Source of the DNA: Paracyclopina nana | Lineage: Eukaryota; Arthropoda; Copepoda; Cyclopoida; Cyclopettidae | Assembly: GCA_019096065.1 (NCBI GenBank) | Contig: JAGUCH010000008.1 | Location: 2,547,001 to 2,611,000, forward strand | Length of the DNA: 64,000 nucleotides | Reading direction: 5' to 3' | Shown: positions 12,106 through 24,100 of the stretch, piece by piece | Layout: each line of letters opens with the position of its first letter | Numbering within the stretch: position 1 is the first letter of the stretch | Translations under genes and position numbers: made by a program | The notes under the pieces: model-generated | Database searches by the model: none | What the model saw: the letters and a program-made list of their open reading frames with translations, nothing else | What the model was told of the DNA's origin: nothing

Positions 12106-15100
12106 ATAGCTCTAAATTTTACTTTTTTTTCAATCTAGCCTTAACGTGGCATTCCAAAGCACATATACAGTATATGGGAAGGTTGTTGGCCCTCACCACC
12201 AAAAAAATGTGTGTGTCCACGTGCTTCTGTGGTCACTCGCAATTTATGGCAGTAAGCATGCGCCCATCGACCATTTGATTGAGGTTTTTCTATCTGCCAT
12301 TGTTTCAAGCCAGCTGGGGAATGCTATTTTGTGAAATTAGAGTGTGTCATGATGCATTGGCATGGAAGGTAGTCTGTTTATGAGTAGCTGATGTCCAAAA
12401 GTGGGCCAAGTTTCGCCCAGGGGCATAAAAAAGTTTTGCATGCCGCTGAGCGTACTACATAGCATAATAGCAGCTTTGCCTTGGGGATTGGCATCGTCAA
12501 CTTCATTGCAAAGCGCTCCATGGCGCGAGAAATCTTCATGTACTACTTCAGTACATATTATCATGGGCAAGCCAAGATTTGGCACTTTACGTGATTAGCC
12601 CCTTGATTGGTGGGTAGCCGAAAAATCAGAGCACATAGGGTGTTGCTCATCGCTAGCCTGACTACCTAATTAATACGTTCTTGGTAGCTGGCTGCAATAA
12701 TTTGCCAAAACTTTCTCTCCTGGACATAGGCCGACTGACTGAACAATTAAATTATCGTTACCAGCGAAACTTTCCTCACTTAGCGCCCGACCAAATAAAA
12801 ATTGAGCAGAAATGCCCGGTTAGGTGCCAAGAGTGGATGCAAAAGTTTTGCAGCTTCATCACCAGCAGCGGAATAACTTTGCGCTGAGAAATTTGCAGCC
12901 ATTTTGAATGTGGGGGAAGTCATGGGGGATTTTTGCAATATGCCGCCCCCAAATTATCCCCTTGCTACATGGCAGAGCTAAAGCTAGCTGCTGCTGGTTG
13001 TCCTTTATGTTACTTTTCCTTTTTTGTGATCCTGAGTTATTTATGATATGAGGGAACGTCTTTGGTCGTTAAAAGTAGCACATCTAGTAGTGAGCTGCTG
13101 ATATTATCCAGGGATGGGAAGTAGCACTAAAAATCTCTATAAACATCCCCCTCATGATCATCAGTAATGGCAGCAAAAGTCGAAGAAGAAGTAATCTTCC
13201 ATACACTCAATAATTGCAAGAAAGCTGCTGCCAGCACTTTTGGGGAATTTTGCAACTTGACTTGCCCACACGTGGCCTGATATTCATTACTCCTATATTT
13301 GTTTCGATCATCATTTGTCATCTTTTATGGTAGCTTCCATCTTCGCGAAATCTTGACGGCTTGACCTGCACTACACAATCAATCAGAAAATATGGCTCAG
13401 CCTGACTCAAGGCTTTACATAATTGTAGCCGCGGGCTAAAAGGCCGCCTTTGTGTTAACCTTGACTACAGGATAATCAAAAGTGCCGACGGATCAGAATT
13501 ACATAAGCACCATTATGTCCATCCATAAATGAGTTGCAGTCGATGCACTTTTGAGGTTCTAATTGACGTACTTCTATATATACGTGGTATACTATATGCG
13601 TGCCTATGCATTTTCCTATGGGTTTCCAGAGCAATAAAAAATGAAGCTGGCTCAAAAAAGCTCACCTCGAATGGCACGTGTTGTCTGAATCATATAATTA
13701 ACTTTTGCATCTGCGCTGAACACATATACTATATAGGATTCAGCATCAAAGGCTTTTTAGCTATGAATACGCAAATAAGGCTTTCACCAAATGGCATCTC
13801 TTTATGAATGGCATTCAAAGTGAAAGAAGCAAATAGATGCAATCATCTAATTACCGGTTGATTCATCTCCAGCCTCTCCAGGTTTTTCTCCAGTATCTTC
13901 AACATGCATAGAATGTTGTTGTTATTGGAGAACTATTTTTTCCCCTTGCTGCTTTTTGATAGCATACAATGTATGTTTCATAACCCTTCTGCTAGCTTCT
14001 TGCTCCATGAATTTAATTCCCCTACGCATCGGTGATTTTGTATCTCTGTCGGATTGAACTTTAATTCAATCAACAACGGGCGCGCAGAAAGGAATCTCGG
14101 GGATAGATATAGCTCGTTTGTCTCTCAAAATCTAATCCCCCTTCTCGCGCACACTGACTTGTAATAAAGAGTTAGCGTATTGAGCCAGCTAGATGGCTCT
14201 CGGTACGCAGCTGGAATTTTCAACTTTTCCATTGTGTCTAATTCATGGAGGATTCTTGGGATGTTTTCGGACAAACACACACTGTCAAGAACAAATGAAC
14301 GCTATGAGCTGTTGCCACCTTAAGATATCGCGGCTGAGCTTTATTGAGCGCCTCGAATTTATTGAGTGCACGCTGTAATAATTCTGCGAAATTCCTGCTC
14401 ACTGAGAAGTTAATGATCTCAGTCAGAAAAAGTGCACGCGTACGTTCTTCTTTATTTTGAAGCTTAAATCAAAGCAGGGTGAGCACGTTGAGAGGTGCTG
14501 GTCTCAAAACAGCCAGTTGCAGCCGATTTCCGCCAAATTGGCGCATTTCTCGAGCTATGTCCGGCCGTCTGGTAGCGCGAATGCCTTAATGTAAACAACC
14601 GAAATTCTGACGTTGGAAAAGTTTCAGATAGACGCTACTGATTGGAATCCTGTTGCTGCTGGCTACAACTTTGTGCAGGGAAAACGTGACAACTGTTTGA
14701 GTCTTCAGGAAAGGCCATTTTGGGTAAAAAAGCAAGGAAAAGAGGTGCCAGTTTTTTTTCACAAGTGTGTCACTTCAACAGCTTGCTTTCCAAGGAAGAT
14801 GGCACTTTTGACAGTGAGTGTTTGGTCCCTAAAAGTGGTACGCGTGGAGGAAGTTGTATGAGAGATGGCATTAAAAAAGGTTGGCAGTGCAGCTCGTGAA
14901 GACGAAAATTGGCACGCCCAAAGTTTGATGGGGAAACGCGAGCGCGAAGCGCCGTTCAGAGTTGGCCGCGAGTCTCTGGAAATCCGCGCACTTGTAACCG
15001 CGCGAGACAGACCGGAGCTCATATATGCTCAGTTCCAGTTGGAAACCAAAGCAGCTAACAATGAGTAGTGTAACGTGCCAAATACTGATGATCTGAGTCA

Positions 15101-15185
15101 ACAGTACGAGAATCACGCGCCAATTAAGCCACCATAGAAGTAGCCATTCTTAGGAAAGCTGTACCAGTGCTGTAGCAGAACAAGC
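12106..15185. other. Gene-free region and probable promoter of receptor gene A
   Basis: No conserved coding segment was found. The last 300 bp (about 14.87-15.19 kb) become CpG- and GC-richer, with CGCGAGCGCGAAGCG near 14936 and an Inr-like TCAGTT near 15029. This fits a promoter and 5' UTR for the signal-peptide exon at 15186. Confidence 0.45.
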
Positions 15186-18100
15186 ATGCAAAGAAACAGC
15201 AGCAGCAGCGCCATCTGCCGGATTTGGCTGCTGCACGCCACTCTACTAGTAGTGCTTTGCATCCTGACAGGTAAGACACAGTTTAAATCAACTAGTAGAG
15301 CTAGGCTATTGTCTTTGTTTGGATTTAAAATCCGCTAGATGTGATTTGTTTATATAATAGAATTACTATTTTCTCCATTTCACAATCAAAAAGCCAAAAA
15401 GCATAAGTAGCTAAGAAAACCACTACTGGTACTTTTGTTCTGCTATAGTGGCGCCATCCCAAGTAGCACGGAAAAAGCCTCAACTAAGGCTATACAGCCT
15501 TAGTCGTCAAATACTTCACACTTACAATCCATAAGTTTTTGTAACGTGTAAAGTATTTGACAACTCAGGCTGTATATGGCACACAAGCCTGATTGTAACG
15601 CGGTCCTCTTTCTAATTGGAACTTGGATCTTTTGATATCATCTCGCCAACGGGCTCCACCTCGATTTAGTGCTATGATAAGGCTTTTTTCCAAGGCATAT
15701 AAACTGCTACTACCTTGGGTTGTTCACCCCAATCAGTTTGGAAACGACGACACATGTCCGAGCGGAGAAGTCATCACTTTCGCATCATCCATTACTAAAA
15801 GCTCACCCCAACTCGCGTTGTAATTCAAAACTTTTGGACTAAGACGTATCCACTGCGTGAAAAGCTAGCTCAAAACCGTCAGCTATTCCGTGTGTATTTG
15901 AGGCAAATTCAATTTTAGTCGAGCGTGTCGATGCACTTCTTCATATTCGAGGGGTCAAAATGTTTGTTATGTCTCGACGCTTCGTATATATAATAAAGTT
16001 TCGGAATTCTGGTGCAAAAGTTGAACGGCTCAACTGCCAATGCCGGAGGAGCAAGTTATGATCAAAGATCATCGTTTCGCATAAAGTGAATGCATAATTA
16101 CTAGCAGCATTAGAAGTAGTAGTAGCTCCACTCTACCATGTCATGGCTTGATTCATTATCCTGCTGTAAAATTCCACATCGTTTTATAACGGCTGCCTTC
16201 TTCTTCGTATATGCTTCCAAAGCTTTTTGATCTTTATTGCTCATCGCGCTAGCTGCCATTGAAAAGCTGCATCTCTGGAAAAGAAAATGGCACTCAAGAA
16301 GTCGTCAACACCTTTGGCCATAAATTCTCGAATATCTGATTTCGACCTAATGACACTGCGCGCTGTGAGGAGATGTTCAACACTGATTTCCAGTCGTGCA
16401 AAAGCAGAAATTCCAGATGAAACATGTGCTGCAATTTCGGCAATTTTTCATAGCGTCCAACGTGGGACATATTGATGCTCCAGATGACATCGCTTTGTCA
16501 CAATAAGCGTTGCCACAGCCAATGCTAATCGAGAGTTTATCGATCCGAGAGCTTCATATTTGATCATTTGGAAGTCCTAAAGAAGACTCCTGTCTGTTTG
16601 CTTTTCCACTGAAGGGGTTAAAGATGTGGCAGTCTCTCCCTCTCGCTAGAAAGTCTCCCGAGTCCGGAAATCGCCACCAGACTTCGACTCCCTTGGGATC
16701 TTGGCGAAGAGTTGACAAAAAACTTTAGATTATCCAATAATATTAGCCGTCGCTAGGGATGCCCCCCTTGCTTGCAAGCTTTTGCCATAAGGAAATCCCT
16801 TATAGCTACACAACAGCCCTAATCTCTGCTGGCTCGAAGCTTATTTTCGGTAGTTGGTCGCAAATGATAATATGCAACCGAGTTTATTTGATGCGATCCA
16901 TCTGCCAAGAAGACGGAGAAGAAGAAGGGATATCAAAAGTTATGTGAGGTTGTAGCAGCAGCAGCACAAAATTGCTTTCTCAATCCGCATGTGCTATAGT
17001 ATATTGCTGAGATTTCGTATTCAAATGACTCATGCTTCTCTTCTCCCACTTTTTCGGATCCCTCTCCTCATCAAAATTTATAGTTCAATTTTACGCTGCT
17101 TTGGAGCAGACAGGTCGCAGTAGTAGTGTATTACTACCATTACAGCCATGGCTAAATCTGTGGCATATTTTCCGAAAGAATAGTATCTATAGCTATATGC
17201 GATGATACTATGATGCTGTATAAAGTACGTGAACGGAATCGTGGCTGCAAAAGCCAACTTTCTCCCTTCTTTGGCATATAGTAAAAGTGTATTATTACTG
17301 CTGCTCACCCAAATGATGGGCGACTTGTTTTTCATCAACGTGAATGATCCCTGTGAAAAACATCGATTGAATTGTCACACGATGAAAAATGTTGCCAGCT
17401 CTGTAAAGCAATGATGAATGGGGCTCAATGCTGCCATATAACTGCCAATTCAATCGTCTGCTGGTCAAAGTTCCTCCTTTGTGATGATTGCCACCTCTGG
17501 CCGCGATCAGCAAAAATTGTTGACGCCTAGCCTGAGAAAAAAAGGATTGATTCGAGGCAAAAAATTCGCCTTTTCATCTGTATTCCTGTTGGTAGCAATG
17601 CATTGTGGGAAAGGAGATGATGACGTTGATAGATGGATCATGACAACAGTGTCCCCCATTAAAAGTGGGTGCATAAATCTTGCAAAGAAGCATCCTCATT
17701 AATTGGAGCCTTGCTACATTTATCCCGAAAATCTTGCCAATATGTGGCAATATCAGGAAAGAAAGATGTTTTTCCTGGCCATTACAGATTTTCCATTGCT
17801 GTTTTCGGGCGTGGCTCGCGATTCATTTGCAATGTAAGAATTTGCTCCATTTTTCTACTTGGAAGAGAGTGGAGGCTCTCTCCCCTATTTTATATACACT
17901 GCGTAAGCTGTTGTCGATCCAATTTGATTGCACTCACGTTGAAGATGGTGTTCACTAGCTCATTGTTCGTACGAGGAGATCGAAGGAACAGCTTTTTTCC
18001 TTTGAGGCCTCTTTGAAAACTTTTTGAGCCTTCTTTGATAAAAAACCTGACACCACAACTTTTGCTTCCGATCGTTGCCTTGGTGATGTGGAGAAAACCA

Positions 18101-21100
18101 ATCTTGAAGTCATCTCCTCGCAGGAACTTGGTCGTTGTATTATAGTGAGGGTGAAAGATGACTACTGCTCACAAGACTCTCTTTCCGCCCTTGGAGGAGT
18201 AATTAGTCTTCCAAATCCTTCTTTTCACTAGCACACTGGAGAAAGAAAGCTTGTTAGCTGCTCTGCTGATCCTGCATGTCAAAAGTTCAACCTTGCCCAG
18301 CTGAAGAAGATAATGATAGCCTCGAAAACGCATTTAAAGGGTCAAGTCTCATAATAGCAATTTGGCTCATGCGGGCAAGGATGAAAAAGTTTGAGATTTT
18401 GAAATGGAATTTGCAAATGCTGCAGTGTACCGTGCACCAGCAGCAGAGGAATAAAACATGATAAAATAGCATATAGTAGAAAATGGCTCTCCAGGGCATA
18501 TAGCATATATATCTGTTTTTATGCTGACACTCTTGCTGTGAAGGCCCAAGTTCTGTTATTATGGCTTTTATACTGGACTCGAATGTTTGCGGTGCTTTGC
18601 CCATGGGCTAGCAGCAAACTTTTAGCCTGATTCTGCTAAATAATGCATGGTGCATAAAAGCAGCAGCAGCAGCTAGAAGCTCGGCTTGACGGAAACGATG
18701 AGAGCTTCTCGTAGCAGCAGAGGAGGAAATTCCCTAATGCGTTTTGAAAGCAACTTTGAGAGACTCTTTAAAAGGGGCTGTGGCCTTCCTAAAATCAAAT
18801 GAAAATTGCGTGCGAGATGTTCATCAAAGTAAAGTGCCGACTCAGGAGCAAGAAGAAAGAAGGTGCTTTCTTTTCTGCTTCGACGGCGTCTACTTCTGTG
18901 TCATCATCCCACGATTGGATGTGACCTTACACTACAATTGAGGTCCTCTTCCTTTGCTCTCAGTCCCTTTTTTGCAGCAAACAAAGGCTATCTCTGAATT
19001 GTTGTCATGATGTCTCTTTTCAGTCGTTTTAAAGCGCAGATGCTTTCATCTCCTTCATATACTATATAGCATAGGGAAAAAATGATTTCTGCTGAGCCCT
19101 ACCAAATTCTGTTTGCCAAGTCTCTCTACGGAACAAATAGTTAGTTTTATTGCAATTGAGCTCTTTATTGCCTCAGTTATAAAGCAGTGGTGGGCAAATA
19201 CTTGAACATAGTCGGAGCATAACTTTTGACTCCACGAAGCGCGCGATTGTTCCATTCCGCAAAACTTTATTCAGCTGAGGCGCGTGCAAACTTTGTATCA
19301 TTTCTTTTCCTATCCCTTTCAGGTAAGCCAGTCACCCAAAAGTCTCAATTTTCTTTTTTGGCGCAGCCACAGCGGTTTTGCGAGCTCCCGGCTTCCTAGG
19401 AGCATGACGACCTTTAAGAAAGCAATATCAAAAGCCCTTGTAGTGCAACTACAAAGTCTAGCTTTTAGTATTAGAAGCAGTAGTTTGTCGCAATGTCGTT
19501 GCTGCTTCTGCAGTTGGCAGGCCTGAGCTTATTAAGTGGCACCCAGAGGTTCCTTTTTAATCACATATAATGCTGCAAAACAATGCAGTGGCAAAAACAA
19601 TTCTCAGCTTCCTTTCTATATCCTACAATTAGGCAGAGAGTGCAAGTTTGCCTGAAAGCTCTCTTTAATGTGGCATTATTACCCGAGGGGGATTAAAGTT
19701 CCCCTTCACAGCGCCTTTTCCCTACAGCAATTAGCCTTTCGGTGATCAAAGTACAAAGTAAATCATGCAAAGACGTGGATCTTCCTTTGAGTCTGTCTGG
19801 AATTTCACCACTGTACTGTTCTTTATGAAACCAACTCAACAACTTATGCTGTATACTGGCTAGATTAGAATAATTGCGGGAAAAATCCGCTAGATGGAGC
19901 AGCAGTTTGTTAGGTATATCAGCCAAACTGAGAATCCACTTTTCCGCGATCCACTTTTCAGCGGTCCGATTTACCGCGATCCACTTTACCGCGATGTTAT
20001 TGTGGCTCTTTTCATTTTGCACATGCTGCATTTTATCGTTTGAACTTAACTTTTAGGCACCTTAATCACTTTTCATTTGACTACAAAGCAGCAGAAAATA
20101 TAGATGACTATTTTTGCTCATAGCTCCTGAAAAGTCTTGAGACCAAGTCTTGCACCACTTTGGAGCCTTTACTTTTTTTAAAAATCTTTCTTAAAGTATA
20201 TGTTCTGGAGGAATAAGGCTTCAAGCTAGTCCTACTTTTTGCATAGCTCTTTAGATTACTTATTTGCTCGATGCTTATGGCTTTTTCTTGGTAAAGAATG
20301 TTTTAAAGTAAGGCCAAAAAAATGCCAAAAACCGAAAACTTATTACATCCAAAGAAGTGAGTCCCTAGCTGACCTTACTGGCTAGCTTATAAATGTCTTC
20401 GGTTTCATCTTTAACATCTTTAATTGATCTAAAAAGTTCATTTGAGTGGATCGCGGAAAAGTGGATAGCTTAAAAGTGGATCACAGAAAAGTGGATCGCG
20501 GAAAAGTGGATTCTCGGTTTGGCAGTACATTCGTTTGTTATTGTGGAAATTGCTTGCGATTCCGAACGTTTTCCGCCATTTACCCATGAAAAAAGCCAAA
20601 AAGCATTTACGCTTAAAAATCCACTTCTGGTATTTTTCAAATTAGTTGTGAAAAAACGGCTGAACTACTTGAGCCAAGTTGAGGAGAAGTAGTTCGTCAT
20701 TTCATTATGATTAGGTGGGGTTAAGGGGCGAGGGCAACATCCGCTCATAAAAAAGCTCCACGTCCGTCAGTTGGAGAGATGGATGGACAATTAACGACTA
20801 GCAGATGTCAATTCGGTTTTCTCTTTCTTTTCCTCGCATTTTTTCACATTGCTCATAACGCTGACATGCGAAAATCAAGGGAAATCTCAGCATTTATCCA
20901 TGATGAATGCTGGCCGTTTTTGACTTGTTTTCAGCTCTCCCGCAGCTCTTTTGTGCACTTGTTCTCGCAGAAAATCCCCTTTGAATAGACAGAAGTATAA
21001 AAATAGAAGATCGTGTCCGAAAAGGGGTGTATAACATCCGCGTCAACGACGGTGTTTGTGATATGGATTCTTTTCGGCGTTGCTGCCAATGCTCGAATTC

Positions 21101-24100
21101 CTTCTGGTTTTCTGGAGCTACCTGGAGTTAATTTGGGGGCTAGCTAAGTAAATGGTGGGGTGACGAGACTGGCGGCAATGACAGGTATCTTTGGGCTATC
21201 TCCGTCATCAAGAAGAGAGCTGGCTACTCATCGCAAAGCCAGTGGTGCTACGTTTTTCAACTTGTAGCCCCGAGCCATCATTCAGTTGCGAGCTGCCTCT
21301 ATATTCAGTACAAAAACCTTGGGCCAGAATCTGCGTTGATGCTGCGATGTCTCTTTTTGAGCTTTGACAGTCTGCATGACGAATTCGTGGCATCACAATG
21401 CCATCGGTGATCACCTCTGATGGATTGCAATTTTGTGCAGTATTTTCTGATAATTTTTCCAAGATGCTCCAAAAGAAGGTGGCTTTTTATCATTATTGAA
21501 TGCAGTAGTGGAGCGCGCGGGGGTTGTCAGTGGGTGGTGTTTCAGAGATAAAAAAGGCTCATTTCAGCTCTTCTGCACACATTTCTGCACGCTGCTCAAA
21601 ATGCACGTGGAAAAATGAGTTTGGCCGGCAGCAGATCGCTCTATTGTATATTTTGTCCGTTTGGCACTGACCCACGCCCAAATTTAATGGTTCCGCCTTG
21701 GTCAGATTTCTCCTGTGTGTGTGTGTGTATTGAAGCAGCTTGGGCGTGCTCCTCTCGCTGCTTGGGTGAGGCCTGGGTCAGAATTGCTGTGAGAAGAACA
21801 CTTTCACCTTTTCGAGTCTGCTAGATTTGTCACTCCTCCTCTCGCTCCAAATCTCATCTGGTTACGTAGTGGTAGTACAGCAAAGGAAGTTTAGAGTTTA
21901 TCAGCAGCAGTGGCAGCAGCAGCAGCAGCAGCCCACTCATCGGCCATAAAAAACCAGCACAATGGCTCATGGTCTACAATGAAATATGCTCGAGACCGTC
22001 AATATAGCATCTAACGAACTCTGTGTGTATACTACGCACCGGTAGGATGCTTATCATAGCAAGAGAGAGAGAAGCTAGAAAAAAGCTAATCTAGCTCCAA
22101 ATCTAGCAGTACTTATGTTGTCACCACCTTCTTTGCTAAGAAAAAATGGCCCTTTGCACCTGCGTCTCGTTAAGACAGATGATGACCTTTTCTACCTGGT
22201 TAGAACACATAACGAAGCCCTTTTCCATGTCACTCTATTTTTATAGTAGTTTTGTAGAGGGGATTTTCTGCTTTATACTTTGTTGTGGCTACCTTTTCTG
22301 ATGAACAGGTTTTCGTGAGCTAGGCTGAACACACTGATGGTTGTTGCAATATCTTTGATGGCCATCTTTGTCACAATAGAGCTACTTTTTCATCCACATC
22401 ACATGACAAATGCTTTCGATTATGAGGCATACTATCTTTTTGCTCTGAGTTTCTTGCGAGCATACTATTTGGAAAAGGACGACAATGATGATAATATTTG
22501 GCTGGATTAGTCACGCAGCGCGAGCTACATAGAGCCCGAAGGCAGCTTTTCCATTTTGGGATTTACATGTGCAGAAAACCATGTTCTGGTGGTTTTTGGC
22601 ATCTCTCCTCTATTGGATGCGTGTCGAAGAAGAAGAAGACCAACTTTAGGCCATGGATGAGTAGGTCATTACCATATGAATCCGCGCTGCACGTAGTAGA
22701 GTACACGCGTGTACTTTTTTCAAATATGGAGGCTGCAGTCATGGCGGAATAATTGGCGTGGTCACTTTAATCCGTCGAACATCGGAGCGAAATGCCAGGT
22801 GCAATTTTTTATCGTGCATTTGCAGCAGCTAAATCTTTATAGGCTCATTTAGCGCAAGATGGCCGCGCGAACGGGCGAGATTGGATTTCTCTTTTTACTG
22901 CGCTGCAGTTGCTTGAGGGCGTGCAAAGGAGATTAGTATAGTGGTCAAAAAAGCGAAGGAAAGGCGTGAGTCAAAGTCCAGATATATTGTGTATGTAAAT
23001 CGGATGCTGCTACCTTCGAATGCGCGATTCGTGTCGCTCGCATAGGGGAGCTCGAAATTCGGCATTGCTACGCCGCCCAAGCCGAATTCCTACCTACTAC
23101 GTGTGATGATGCATTGTATGACTGTTGGCGATCTGAGGAAGTGGGTCAAGGGGCCTCGGGGCCTTTGAAAACTTGCCAGGCAACCAATCTACCGAGCAGC
23201 AGCCAAAGCCGGAGATTTCAACGGGGCAAAATGAATTTTATTTTTGCCCATAACCATTTCTATATGTGGCACGATGGTCATTTTCGTCCGCTGCCGCCGC
23301 ACCGAAAATAGGCTCAAAAGCTCGTTTATTCAGGTAGCAGCTCGAGGCAAAAGAGATCCGCGCCACCAGATATAGTGCATATAAGTGGTAATTGTGAGTT
23401 TATTATGCCTGCTGCTCAACAATTTCAACCCCATCACACATACTATATGATATACTTTTACAGCCTTGTGATGATGGCGGATATTGCGTAAGAACTCTGG
23501 CAAAATTATTCCGTTAGAGTTTTGCTTTGTTTCAAATGAGATTTGAGCACTATCATGCCATTTGTACGATTGGTATCAGTTGGTAAACGGATTACAGCAC
23601 TGTGTATACCTCAATCTATGATTATTGGCAGTTTGCAAAGTGAGCATTACATCAACCAGATGGCGCGCGAAGGACACACCATCTTTAATGCTTTTTCGGC
23701 GCCATTATTGCTCTCCTAAACGTGAAAGATGATTTAACGTGGATAAATGCCAAAAAATAGGCGTAGTAATGGATCACAACAGCAACAACGTGAATAGCTG
23801 CGGGCATTTTATTTCTCGTTTCATCGACGATGCTATGTAGTGCACACTGTAATTTCCGCCATCATTTATCGCGCCAATGTTTGCCTCCACCATTCAAATC
23901 TCGGCTTTTTTTCTCATCCAAGTTTTGCTTTGATGACAAAAACAGTGGGTGGCTGCTGATCATGCTGCTGTGGCCTTTTACAAACTGTGAAACGATTTCC
24001 ACGCGTTGTAATTCAGTTTTCCGTGATGAGGCGTAAAGTTACATTCCTCGCGTGCTCGGCCTTCAAAATATTCACTCGGCTTTGTCCATTTTCTAATCAG

